Origin: Agilicoccus flavus
GTDB lineage: Bacteria > Actinomycetota > Actinomycetes > Actinomycetales > Dermatophilaceae
DNA length: 64,000 nucleotides
NCBI RefSeq assembly: GCF_014857905.1
Contig: NZ_JACYXE010000013.1
Coordinates: 1-64,000, forward strand
Direction: 5' to 3'
Part shown: in pieces, positions 8,801 through 16,865 of the stretch
How the letters are laid out: every line of letters begins with the position of its first letter
How positions within the stretch are numbered: the stretch's first letter is position 1
Translations under genes and position numbers: made by a program
Notes under the pieces: generated by a model
Told to the model about the DNA's origin: nothing
Databases searched by the model: none
Seen by the model: the letters and a program-made list of their open reading frames with translations, nothing else

Positions 8801-9707
8801 GCGGTTCGAGCTGCACCGACCACGGTCCGCGCCGGCCGCCCGACAGGGTCACCGGCAGGAGGAACAGGGGCGCGATGTCGTCCATGATCTGCAGGCCGCC
8901 GAGGGTCAGGTAGAGCGGGCTGGCGCCCGACTCCTCCCGGGCCACGTGCGCGCGCCGGCGCAGCTTCGGCAGATCGGTGCTCAACGCGCGGGTCTCCTCG
9001 CGGGCGAAGACGATCCCCTCGTCGGAGAGCAGCCGCAGGACGGTCGCGCTGTCGAGGTCGGTGGCGTGGCGCGCCCACTCGGGCAGCTCGAGCTCGTCGA
9101 GGTCCTCCGAGCCACGGACGACGATGGGCACGCCGTCGGCGACGACGTCCTCGATGTCGGGCAGCGTCGACTCGTCGACGAGCAGGGGCACGCCGTGCCG
9201 GGAGACCGCGAGCAGCGGATTGGCCCGCGAGAGGTCCAGCAGCCGGCCCTTCCAGCGCCGCATCACCGCCGGCATCGCCGCGTCGGCGGGCCCGTCGCCC
9301 TCGGGGGCCGCCTCGGGCTGCTGCTCGGCCAGGCGCGCGCAGCGCTCCACCGCCTCCGGCCTCCCGAGCAGGTCGAGGAGGTCGCCGGCGCGGCCCAGGA
9401 ACTCGCGGGTCGTCGCCGCGTCGCCGACCGGGAGCATGCGGGCGTGGTGGAGGGTGTGCCGCGCCGCGTTCGAGAGCGCCTGCGGATTGGGGCTGCCGAA
9501 GCGGCTCGGGTTCTCGATGACGACGCGCAGCGCAAAGGCGGGATCGTCGAGTCGGTAGGACCCGACGTCGGTGGCGCCATCACGTCGCCGGTACTCCTGC
9601 GGCCAGCCCTCTGGGCCGGGTGCCGTCTGTGCCACGAGCGGCGTCAGCTCCCGCATCAGCTCCGCGAGCGCCGTGTCGGCCCACGTCCTGCGTCCCTCCG
9701 TGGCCAC
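5832..9707 (-). CDS. DUF4011-UPF1-like helicase-Vsr-like nuclease-DUF3320 protein
   Basis: The product has 1291 residues; GTG at 9707 has GGAG nine bases upstream. The order is: a short N-terminal region; DUF4011 (residues about 140-420, including MRRWKGRLLDLSRANPLL); UPF1-type SF1 helicase with Walker A LQGPPGTGKSQT near 445, Walker B VVFDEASQIKVPD near 659, then GDPQQMPPS, TWHYRSRSEGL, QGDERDHILFS and RRLNVAITRAR. A Vsr-like nuclease stretch follows at about 955-1040 (VADVGLSNFRVDHAV), then C-terminal DUF3320 at about 1170-1270. This architecture resembles a reported single-gene anti-phage protein of the DUF4011-helicase-Vsr type (Hhe, from memory). It stands 49 bases from the DUF91 gene on the same strand and is divergent from the DEVH helicase. 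Confidence 0.87.
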   Translation of the reverse strand: MATEGRRTWADTALAELMRELTPLVAQTAPGPEGWPQEYRRRDGATDVGSYRLDDPAFALRVVIENPSRFGSPNPQALSNAARHTLHHARMLPVGDAATTREFLGRAGDLLDLLGRPEAVERCARLAEQQPEAAPEGDGPADAAMPAVMRRWKGRLLDLSRANPLLAVSRHGVPLLVDESTLPDIEDVVADGVPIVVRGSEDLDELELPEWARHATDLDSATVLRLLSDEGIVFAREETRALSTDLPKLRRRAHVAREESGASPLYLTLGGLQIMDDIAPLFLLPVTLSGGRRGPWSVQLEPQADLRFNECLVEWLRRTCDFEPEVLRRPPTDHSGIDMPRVFVGLRAAMAARRLPFEVVVDARLALLEFSTMEMWRDLDDHWEALSENSVVAHLVAATDAPYRDAVPEPVSSDADECALTLPLPADGSQMKAVRWAGAGRSFVLQGPPGTGKSQTIANIVADAVANGRRVLFVAEKEAAVDVVARRLRAVGLAQRCLDLRSKDQTTRGVRTHLTKALARTGAPSAQMQERRARHRELVGLLSGHPRALREHPDVVASLDGDLRRRQVEAYRNVTRELRQDVRAAAPHGPDVSTRGHEWRAEDEMSALRRELRIARVEGIRDLVEAHTDAILALTPCLLMSPATVARYLPARPGLFDLVVFDEASQIKVPDAIGAMGRARGVVIVGDPQQMPPSDLFAAEVGHDAEDDAEQESILREAVRIGLPILPLTWHYRSRSEGLVAFSNGRYYEGALASFPTPPGSRRDSGVEFRRVNGRYEAGRSKRRRNLIEANAVVDEVHRLVAENPDMSLGVVTFNDAQRDDILDKLEADTAPAPVRAALRRDVEPLFVKNLEHVQGDERDHILFSLTYACGEDGRLPMNFGRLTRAGGERRLNVAITRARVRNTLFCSFDPSDIDRSSRVSLGPSHLRDYLLAAQQASALPGPNSRPESEDLCVGLVDQLRDAGLEVVADVGLSNFRVDHAVRAPGRPWIAVQLDHREWAQRAAVADRDDIPYSVLQEHMGWADVHQLYRCEWERDPLGVVGRIRVLAEMAGEPFSAVGTTASSGGAAVPQAPIAAVADAQAAVVRPLAGLGTYGVSPFIPAGDDVRRDRAVLGRLPEPEAVAEVGEEWRDVVAAEGPILLDRAAYVVAHRFGWRRLHEGRREALYDSIPADVRRTTVDGFTYLWPAHLDPAAYRGIRGGPRADRKIHEIAPEERANAIRLVLAESGGRCDADDLVRGVKEVFGFGKLGPVLRAGIEAVLDGMVDRGTFQRARNEVTSPAPPADPRAVAVH

Positions 9708-9865
9708 GACGGCTCACTCCCTCCCAGGTCCTGGATGTCTCGTCGGCAGAACGACACCGGACCCGAGCGAAAGACGGCTCCGTCACCTTCGCCCTGAGGT
9801 GAAACGGCCGACTGGGACGGAGGGCCCGACGCCGGAGGGCCCGGTCGAGCCGACGCGAGGAGGGC

Positions 9866-11458
9866 ATGCCGATGTCGCTGGACCCTCGCGCCCGCGCGCT
9901 CGCGGTCGTCGAGCTGCGCGCCCTCGTAGACGCGGCCGACGGGCTGGCCGAGTCACTCGCTGACGTCAGGTCCCGACTTGTCGCTCTGGAGGCGCTGCTC
10001 GCGGACGAGGCGAGCGAGCCCGACGCGTCGGTCGAGGGCGCTCCCACCGTGGTCGACGAGCCGGGTGGGTGGCGCATCACGCCCCCGGCTGACGTCACCT
10101 GGCGGCTGGACCCACCGCCCCTGAGCGACGTGCCCTCCCTCGACTTCCCGTCGCTGTACGCCTGGCAGTCCGACGCGCTCGAGGCCTGGTACGCCGCCGG
10201 CCGCGTCGGGGTCGTGGAGGCCGTGACCGGCGCGGGCAAGACGCGCCTGGGGCTGGGGGCGATGGTCGACGCGCTGCAACGGGGTCAGCGCGTCGTCATC
10301 ATGACGCCCACGCTCGCGCTGGTCCGGCAGTGGGAACGTCAGGTGCGCGACATGTTCCCCGGGGTGATCGTCTCGACGGACGCCGCCCGCCGGCCCGGCT
10401 GGCACGTCCTCATCGACACGGTTCACACGCTCGCGGCCACCGACCCGCTCTGGCGCTCCGAACCCGCGCTGCTCGTGGCCGACGAGGTGCACCGCTACGG
10501 CGCCCCCACGTTCTCCCGGGCGCTGCGGCCGGGCTTCGCCGCGCGACTCGGGTTGACGGCGACGTACGAGCGGGGCGACGACGGGGACGACGTCCTGCGC
10601 GGGTACTTCCGCGAGGTGCGCTTCACGCTCGGCTACGGCCGCGCGCTCGCCGACGGCATCATCGCCCCGTTCCGGGTCGCTCACGTGGGCATCGACCTCA
10701 CCACCGAGGAGCGGACCGAGTACGACGCCGCGACCCACGCCCTGACCCGGGCGCTCTGGAGGCTGCGGGCCGCGGATGACGCACCGGCCGGGGCCGACTT
10801 CGTCGACATCATGCGGTACGCCCAGAGCGTCCTCGGCCGACCCGGGCACGCCGCGCGCACCTCCGCCGGCGTCTTCCTCACCGGGCTGACGCGGCGACGC
10901 GAGGTCCTCGCGGGCGCGGCCGGCAAGGTGGACGCGCTGCGCCGGCTCGCGCCGGCCGTGGCCGCCTCCCGCGGGACGATCGTGTTCACGCAGACGACGG
11001 CCTCGGCCCGCGGCGCCGCCGCCGCGCTCCAGGAGGAGGGGTGCTTGAGCGTCGCGGTGCACGGCCGGCTCGACGAGTCCGAGCGCGAGGAACGCCTCGA
11101 GCTGCTGCGCGACGGCCTCGTCACGAGCGTGTCGGCGCCGCGGCTGCTCGACGAGGGCGTCGACGTGCCCGACTGCGACCTCGGCATCGTCGTCGCCGCG
11201 AGCCGGAGCCGTCGCCAGATGATCCAGCGACTCGGGCGCGTCCTCCGGCTCAAGGACGACGGCACGCCGGCGCGCTTCGTCGTCCTCCACGCCGTCGACA
11301 CCGTCGAGGACCCGGGCGTGGAGGAGGTGCCGGACTATCTTGCCGACATCGTCGAGCACGCGGCGGCCGCGGAACGGTTCGCGCTGCCGGGCGACGAGGA
11401 TCGACTGATGGGGTTCCTCGTCCCGGCGACGTCCGGTGGGTCTCGCCGTGCGGGGTGA
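9866..11458 (+). CDS. SF2 DEVH-box helicase (XPB-like)
   Basis: The product has 530 residues; ATG at 9866 has AGGAGGG immediately upstream. The first 75 residues look helical and coiled-coil-like (REL/LEALLADE). Helicase motifs run in order: YAWQSDALEAW (Q-like), Walker A AVTGAGKTRLG near 118, ADEVHRYG near 205, LGLTATYER (motif III), GTIVFTQTTASA (IV), SVSAPRLLDEGVDVPD (V) and RQMIQRLGRVLR (VI). This is the XPB/UvrB-like SF2 class. A GIY-YIG gene starts four bases after its stop, so the two are probably co-translated as a helicase-nuclease pair. The 158-bp gap to the divergent DUF4011 gene probably holds both promoters. Confidence 0.85.
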   Translation: MPMSLDPRARALAVVELRALVDAADGLAESLADVRSRLVALEALLADEASEPDASVEGAPTVVDEPGGWRITPPADVTWRLDPPPLSDVPSLDFPSLYAWQSDALEAWYAAGRVGVVEAVTGAGKTRLGLGAMVDALQRGQRVVIMTPTLALVRQWERQVRDMFPGVIVSTDAARRPGWHVLIDTVHTLAATDPLWRSEPALLVADEVHRYGAPTFSRALRPGFAARLGLTATYERGDDGDDVLRGYFREVRFTLGYGRALADGIIAPFRVAHVGIDLTTEERTEYDAATHALTRALWRLRAADDAPAGADFVDIMRYAQSVLGRPGHAARTSAGVFLTGLTRRREVLAGAAGKVDALRRLAPAVAASRGTIVFTQTTASARGAAAALQEEGCLSVAVHGRLDESEREERLELLRDGLVTSVSAPRLLDEGVDVPDCDLGIVVAASRSRRQMIQRLGRVLRLKDDGTPARFVVLHAVDTVEDPGVEEVPDYLADIVEHAAAAERFALPGDEDRLMGFLVPATSGGSRRAG

Positions 11459-11462
11459 ACCA

Positions 11463-12035
11463 ATGAGGAGAACTGCCCCGGACGGAGCGCCCGCGCGAAC
11501 GCGTCAAGGCGGACACGAGCCCCGCCTGACCGGCGGCTGCCCCGAGAACTGGACCCGGCGCGGTCTGGAACAGGTGGGGTTCACCGGGTTCGTGCCCTTC
11601 GCCCGCCTGCCGAAAGCCGACGTCCACGACGAAGCCGGCGTCTACGTCGTCCTCCGGGAGACGGGCGGCGCGCCGGAATTCCTCCCGTCGAGCCCGGCCG
11701 GGCGGTTCAAGGGAAAGGACCCGAGCGTCGCCGTCGAGCGCCTCCGCGGCAACTGGGTCGACTCGGCCCGAGTCGTCTACATCGGGAAGGCGAGCGCCGC
11801 CACCCCCAAGCGGGGCCTGCGCCGCCGGCTGGAGGAGTACCGCCGCCACGGCACCGGCAAGAAGGCCGGACACTGGGGCGGGCGGTTCGTCTGGCAACTC
11901 GCGGACTCCGCCGAGCTACTCGTCGCGTGGAGACCTTCCGTGGCCGGCGTGGACGCTGCGGCGGAGGAGTCCGCCCTGCTCCACGCGTTCGTGCAGCGGT
12001 ACGGGCTGCTGCCGTTCGCGAACCTGCGGCACTGA
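11463..12035 (+). CDS. GIY-YIG-like nuclease partner of the helicase
   Basis: The product has about 190 residues from ATG 11463, which lies just past the helicase stop (TGA 11456-11458). A GIY-YIG pattern is visible: GVYVVLRE near residue 60, ARVVYIGKAS near 103, then RGLRRRLEEYRRHG (the Arg helix), and late acid EESALLHAF followed by YGLLPFANL, as in single-turnover GIY-YIG enzymes. Lys-rich GTGKKAGHWGGRF separates the two halves. The family includes restriction and homing nucleases. Tight spacing with the DEVH helicase implies a joint DNA-targeting function, but no described two-gene system of exactly this kind comes to mind. The first about 35 residues are Arg/Pro-rich and uncertain. Confidence 0.72.
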   Translation: MRRTAPDGAPARTRQGGHEPRLTGGCPENWTRRGLEQVGFTGFVPFARLPKADVHDEAGVYVVLRETGGAPEFLPSSPAGRFKGKDPSVAVERLRGNWVDSARVVYIGKASAATPKRGLRRRLEEYRRHGTGKKAGHWGGRFVWQLADSAELLVAWRPSVAGVDAAAEESALLHAFVQRYGLLPFANLRH

Positions 12036-12360
12036 CGCGGCCCGGGCGGCTCTCGAAACGCTCCGTGTGGATCAATCACACCGATGAAACTCTCCACAAC
12101 GGTCCGACGTGTGTGGTTGTCGACCGACACCGTCCCGAACAGCCTTTCCGGCGAACGTCGGGCCGTCGTGCTGCCGTCGCGGGTGAGCCCGGCCGTGACC
12201 GTCGTGAGGTCGACCACGCGAACGTCGTCGGTCCGCTGGTCCGCCGGCTTCACGGCGGGTTCGAGACCCGTGGGTGGACGCGGGCACCGTCAATGGCAAG
12301 CCGGGCTACGACCAGGCGGTCGACACGAACGACGAGAACAGCTCTCAGACGCTGGGCGCC
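12036..12360. other. gene-free stretch
   Basis: Between the GIY-YIG stop and the EcsC-TerB stop (convergent genes) I see only overlapping GC-rich frames with no recognisable domain. There is no clear hairpin with a T-tract. The sequence could hold remains of a lost gene, but nothing in it supports a name. Confidence 0.5.
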
Positions 12361-13533
12361 TCAGCGCCATTCGCGAGCTTTCGCCTTCACCACGTTGCCA
12401 TCGAAGTCACTACCGCAGTGGCCTGCAATGCGTTCGAGACGCTGTAGCTCCGGCACATGGGTCTTGCCGTCGACGGCCGCAGCGAGTACGGCTGCGGTGT
12501 AGATGGCCGAGCGATCCCCCTCGATGGCGTCGAGCCTCGCAAGCACAGTCGCTTCGTCGACCTCGATGACCACCCGCAATTCGTCGAAGATCGCGGCGGT
12601 CCCTCCGGCTGCCGCTGCCTGGCGCGTGAGGTGGTGAAGGAGCAGGCGTTGGTTCTCGGTCACGTCGGCGTCGGCGTGCATCACCAGCCACATGGTCCAC
12701 GCGAGCTCCTCGTGATGCGGGGTGCTCGCCACGAGACGCGAGGCGGCCTCCAAGATCCGCGCCTCGGTCCGGAACGCCCTCGCCGCCTGATGGCCGATCA
12801 CCGAGGTCGTCCAGCGGTTCACCGCCACGGTGAGGGGGACACCGACAACGGGCAGGCCGATCTTGACGATGTTGCGTTGCAGCAGGTGCTTGCCGACGAC
12901 AGGGAGGCCCTTGGCGGCAGCCAGTGTCGAACCGCTGAAGATCCTCCTGAGGGCAGGCCGGACGACCACCGGCACCCCCTTGAGAGCCGCGCCGGTGCCG
13001 ACCTCGCCGACCTTGATCCCCACGGCGATCCTGACAAGCCTCCACAGGTCCTCGGGGTCTCGATGGTCGAGCGGGATTCCATAGAGGACCGAGATGTCGT
13101 AGGCCATCCGCAGCTGTAGGTACGACGTATACGAGGTGTCCACGACGAACGCCGCCCCGCCGACGGGGAGGGTGAGGGGCGAAGCTCCGCCACCGCTACC
13201 CAGGGTTGCTGCGAAGGCACCGTTGTAGGCGAGCGCGCTCATGCCCCCTTCGATCGCGGCGTAGTTCGCCGCCATGCGAATTCGGGCCTGCACGATGGCA
13301 TCCGGCGGAAGGTCCGGATACTTTCCCCTGAAGTAGGAGGCGTCCACCTGCGTCACGTAGTCGTCGAGGGCAAAGGCCAGGACCTTCACGAACCACGTAC
13401 CTTGGCGTAGGTCCTCCATCGCCAAGCCCTGAACGAACCCGCGAATCCGGTGTACTTCGCGACGCACGACACTCTCGTCGTCCGGCGTTGCCGCGCCGTT
13501 CTCAGGTGCTTCGTGAGCGCTGCACTCAGGCAT
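12361..13533 (-). CDS. EcsC-like protein with C-terminal TerB-like domain
   Basis: The product has 390 residues from ATG 13533, chosen because GGGGAGAG lies six bases upstream; the frame continues further but only as antisense of the next gene. Residues about 50-260 resemble the EcsC family: YVTQVDASYFRGKYPDLPP, alternating hydrophobic Gly/Ala-rich helices such as GGGASPLTLPVGGAAF, and GIKVGEVGTGAALKGVPVV, probably membrane-attached. Residues about 270-390 look TerB-like: two acidic helical units with MHADADVTENQRLLL and AVLAAAVDGKTHVPE. EcsC and TerB modules occur in stress and conflict-related operons. It faces away from the UPF1-DUF2726 helicase across 279 bases, and the two may form a system. 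Confidence 0.65.
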   Translation of the reverse strand: MPECSAHEAPENGAATPDDESVVRREVHRIRGFVQGLAMEDLRQGTWFVKVLAFALDDYVTQVDASYFRGKYPDLPPDAIVQARIRMAANYAAIEGGMSALAYNGAFAATLGSGGGASPLTLPVGGAAFVVDTSYTSYLQLRMAYDISVLYGIPLDHRDPEDLWRLVRIAVGIKVGEVGTGAALKGVPVVVRPALRRIFSGSTLAAAKGLPVVGKHLLQRNIVKIGLPVVGVPLTVAVNRWTTSVIGHQAARAFRTEARILEAASRLVASTPHHEELAWTMWLVMHADADVTENQRLLLHHLTRQAAAAGGTAAIFDELRVVIEVDEATVLARLDAIEGDRSAIYTAAVLAAAVDGKTHVPELQRLERIAGHCGSDFDGNVVKAKAREWR

Positions 13534-13812
13534 CGGCTCTCCCCGTTCATCAGTAGTTCCCCGCCGGTGAGATCGAGGTACGGGGATCGGCGTTACCACC
13601 GAGCAGCAACGCACCTCGCCGCGCTCGATGCCCGCGTCTCGGCGATACGCCGGCCCGTCGGGGTAACGATCGCGTTGCCGGCGCCCGCGAGCTGGTGCGG
13701 GCTGCGGTCCGCCGATGTCGCTCCAGGTCGCCTGCCGCTCCGAGTCCTCTCCTGCCGTCTCGTCCGGCACGATGACGTTCGTCGAGAACCGCTCAGCATC
13801 AAGGGGTTCAGC

Positions 13813-16731
13813 GTGGACGCGCAGCAACACCTCATCCTTCTGCGGGATGCGAAGACCACTCGGTTCAGGGACAAGACCACCGAGGTCCGGGAGTGCGAGT
13901 GGGTGGACGGCAGATTGCGGGTGACCTTCGGCGGCGGCAAGACCTACACGTACAACGGGGCCAACGTCGATGTGCGAACCGGTGAACCAGAGGCTGTGTC
14001 CGCCGGAGAGCGCCTCGCTGTCCGAGGTCAGATCTGTCCCGGCGCCATTTCGATGACGCGGTTCGGAGACCACACCCGTGTGACGAGGCGCAACGATCGT
14101 GGTGTCATCGAGCACGACCTGCTCCCCTCCCACGAAGTGCAGTTCCTGCAGACAGCGGCTGCTCCCGGGGACGCCTCGGCGATCCTCGACTACTGGCGCG
14201 CCCTCGCCCGTTCGCTGCCCCCCGGCGACCCCACTCGAGGTGAGGTCAGTGCTCTCTCCTTCGTCCACCCAGAGAGCGCTCTAGCCGCCTACCTCCACGG
14301 CATCTCTCTCGACCGACTCGCAGAACCCACCCCCGCCCTCCACCCCTTCAGCTCCAACATCAGTCAGCGGGACGCCACCGAGATGGCGCTCTCCCACCAG
14401 ATCTCGGTGATCGAGGGGCCTCCCGGGACCGGCAAGACGCAGACGATCCTCAACATCGTCGCCAGCGCCGTGGCAGCCGGTGAGCTGAACGTCGCGGTCG
14501 TCTCCTCGACGAATGCCGCCGTCGACAACGTCCGCGAGAAGCTGGACAAGGTGGGCATCGGGTACATCGCGGCAGCTCTCGGCAACCGAGACAACCGAAC
14601 CGCCTTCCTCGCGGGTCAGGTCGACCGCATCGCCGCAGTGGAGGCCGCGATGAGACGACCGCCGCCGGGTGACCCCGCGCCCGCTGAGGCGGTGGCGCGT
14701 GTCACCGAGCGTCTGAGGCGGGCACAGCAGGCCGACCGGGACCGGGCCCGGCTCGAATCCGAGCTGGCCGCCTACCGGGTGGAGCACCGCCACTTCGTCA
14801 GGCACGTCGAGGATCGCGAGATCCCACCGCTCGACGCCCTGCCGCTGCTCAACAAGGCGTCCGGGAAGATCCTCGGCTATTTGGCCGAGACAAGCCTCGA
14901 CACCTCGACACCAGGACTGCTGACGCGTGTGCGCCGATATTTCACTTACGGCAGGACAGGTGCAATCGACCCCGGCGACATCGATGTGGTCCTCCGACTT
15001 CAGGAGACGTATTACCGTCGCCGCATCCACGAGCTGGAGGATGAACTGGCGGCACTTCACGCCCTTTTGGAGCTCGCCGACCTCGAGCAGCTCGTCGTCG
15101 ATCACACCGAGGCGTCTATGACGCGGTTGGATCGGGCGCTCCGCGACCGCTACAACCAGGGCACTCGCAAGGTCTACGCCGACATGGCCTGGCAATCAGA
15201 GCGTGACTTCCTCACCGACTACCCGGTGATCCTCAGTACGTGCCACTCGCTGGCGCGGAATCTGCCGACCGGGCACCTCGTGGACCTCCTCATCATCGAC
15301 GAGGCCTCGCAAGTCAGTCTCTTGATCGCCGCCGTCGCCATGGCCTGCGCCAAGCGGGTCGTCGTCGTCGGCGACACCCGACAGCTTCCCCACATCCCCG
15401 GCCGCATTCCCCACGGCGTCGAACCGCCGCACCCGGCCTACGACCACGGCCGGCAGAGTCTCCTCTCCTCACTTCACGCCCTCTACGGCGAGGCCTTGCC
15501 CAGCACGATGTTGATCGAGCACTACCGCTGCGCCCCCGAGATCATCGGTTACTGCAACCGTTCCTTCTACGGAGGCGAACTCATCAGCTTCACCCATGCG
15601 CAGCCGGGCACGACGTCGATGCGCGTCTGGACCACCCCGGACGGCAACCACATGCGTGCCCTCAGCGGTGGGCGAGGAATCTCGAACGAACGCGAGATCG
15701 ACGTCATCCGCAAGGATGTCATCCCCGACATGGGGCTCGTCGGCCGACAGGTGGGATACATCACCCCCTATCGTCTGCAAGCCGACAAACTGGCGGGCAC
15801 CGTTCAAGAAATCGGCGAACTCGGGGTCGAGGATGACATCAAGAACGGCTTGCTCGACGTCTCCGTCCGCCCCTCCACTCCCGCTCCACGAGCGCAGTCT
15901 GACACCGTGCACAAATTTCAGGGGCGCGAGTGCGACGTCGTCGTCATGTCCAGCGTGGTGGACGACTCCTGGAGGGGTCGACATGCTTTGAGATACGCCG
16001 ACGACGCCCGCCTCATCAACGTGGCCGTCTCACGTGCCATCTCCACATTCGTGCTCGTCGCGCATCATCGGCGCCACCCGAAGAGTCGCAATCTCGCGGA
16101 CCTCATCGACTACATCACCTACCACGACCCCGACGCCGTGCGAGAGAGCGACGTCGTCTCGATCTTCGACCTCCTGTACCGCGACTATTCGCAGCGACTG
16201 GCCCCTTTCGCAGCGCGCGTCCGACGCGAGTCGCGGTATCCTTCTGAGGACCTCGCGCGGACGCTGATCGAGGATGTTCTGCACACGACCGACGAGCACG
16301 ATCGGTATCGCGGCCTGGCCGTGGCCCCGCAATACCGACTCGCGCACCTGTTTACCGAGACAGCCGCGTTCACCACCGAGCAGCAGCGTTTCCTCCGCAC
16401 CACCTCGTCGGTCGACTTCCTCGTGTACCGATCGGTGAGTCTGAGACCGGTCCTGGCCATCGAGGTCGACGGGTGGGCCTTCCATGAGAACAAGCCCGAG
16501 CAGCTGGAACGAGACCGCGTCAAGGACAGCATCTTTCACACCGCCGGCCTCCCCCTGCCCCTCCGCCTGTCGACCACCGGCAGCGAGGAGGGAGCCCGCA
16601 TCCGTACCGCCCTGGATGCTGCGCTGGAACACGCAACGCCGGAGTCGCTCGTCCTCTCGGACGCCCGAACTGGCTCGTCGCGGTCGGACCGGCGCCCCGG
16701 GCGCCGGGCTGCACGGGCGGGCTCCGTGTAA
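13813..16731 (+). CDS. UPF1-like SF1 helicase with C-terminal DUF2726 nuclease-like domain
   Basis: I choose GTG 13813 (AAGGGG six bases upstream) over starts further left, because the sequence before it reads as non-protein-like and overlaps the divergent gene. This gives 972 residues. Motifs are Walker A IEGPPGTGKTQT near 205, STNAAVDNV, a coiled-coil insert (ERLRRAQQADRDRARL), LLIIDEASQVSLL near 493, VVGDTRQLPHI, IEHYRCAPEIIGYCN, TVHKFQGRECDVVV and LINVAVSRA. The last about 110 residues hold DUF2726, a restriction-fold region: VDFLVYRS, LAIEVDGWAFHE (D, ExD) and RDRVKDSIF. Probably a nucleic-acid helicase-nuclease; related proteins are frequent in defence islands. Confidence 0.83.
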   Translation: MDAQQHLILLRDAKTTRFRDKTTEVRECEWVDGRLRVTFGGGKTYTYNGANVDVRTGEPEAVSAGERLAVRGQICPGAISMTRFGDHTRVTRRNDRGVIEHDLLPSHEVQFLQTAAAPGDASAILDYWRALARSLPPGDPTRGEVSALSFVHPESALAAYLHGISLDRLAEPTPALHPFSSNISQRDATEMALSHQISVIEGPPGTGKTQTILNIVASAVAAGELNVAVVSSTNAAVDNVREKLDKVGIGYIAAALGNRDNRTAFLAGQVDRIAAVEAAMRRPPPGDPAPAEAVARVTERLRRAQQADRDRARLESELAAYRVEHRHFVRHVEDREIPPLDALPLLNKASGKILGYLAETSLDTSTPGLLTRVRRYFTYGRTGAIDPGDIDVVLRLQETYYRRRIHELEDELAALHALLELADLEQLVVDHTEASMTRLDRALRDRYNQGTRKVYADMAWQSERDFLTDYPVILSTCHSLARNLPTGHLVDLLIIDEASQVSLLIAAVAMACAKRVVVVGDTRQLPHIPGRIPHGVEPPHPAYDHGRQSLLSSLHALYGEALPSTMLIEHYRCAPEIIGYCNRSFYGGELISFTHAQPGTTSMRVWTTPDGNHMRALSGGRGISNEREIDVIRKDVIPDMGLVGRQVGYITPYRLQADKLAGTVQEIGELGVEDDIKNGLLDVSVRPSTPAPRAQSDTVHKFQGRECDVVVMSSVVDDSWRGRHALRYADDARLINVAVSRAISTFVLVAHHRRHPKSRNLADLIDYITYHDPDAVRESDVVSIFDLLYRDYSQRLAPFAARVRRESRYPSEDLARTLIEDVLHTTDEHDRYRGLAVAPQYRLAHLFTETAAFTTEQQRFLRTTSSVDFLVYRSVSLRPVLAIEVDGWAFHENKPEQLERDRVKDSIFHTAGLPLPLRLSTTGSEEGARIRTALDAALEHATPESLVLSDARTGSSRSDRRPGRRAARAGSV

Positions 16732-16865
16732 TGCGATCCGCACGGCTGACGTGGCGCCGAGACGAGCGAGGAGCTGGTCACCTGCGACCCCTGCACCCGA
16801 GTCGGCGACAGCCCGGAGAGACATGAGGCCCCTCCGGTGGCACATGACGCCGGAGACCTCGAGAA

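Noticed and set aside
12084-12569. Plus-strand frame between the GIY-YIG and EcsC genes
   Set aside because: No ribosome site or domain, and it runs into the EcsC-TerB gene antisense.
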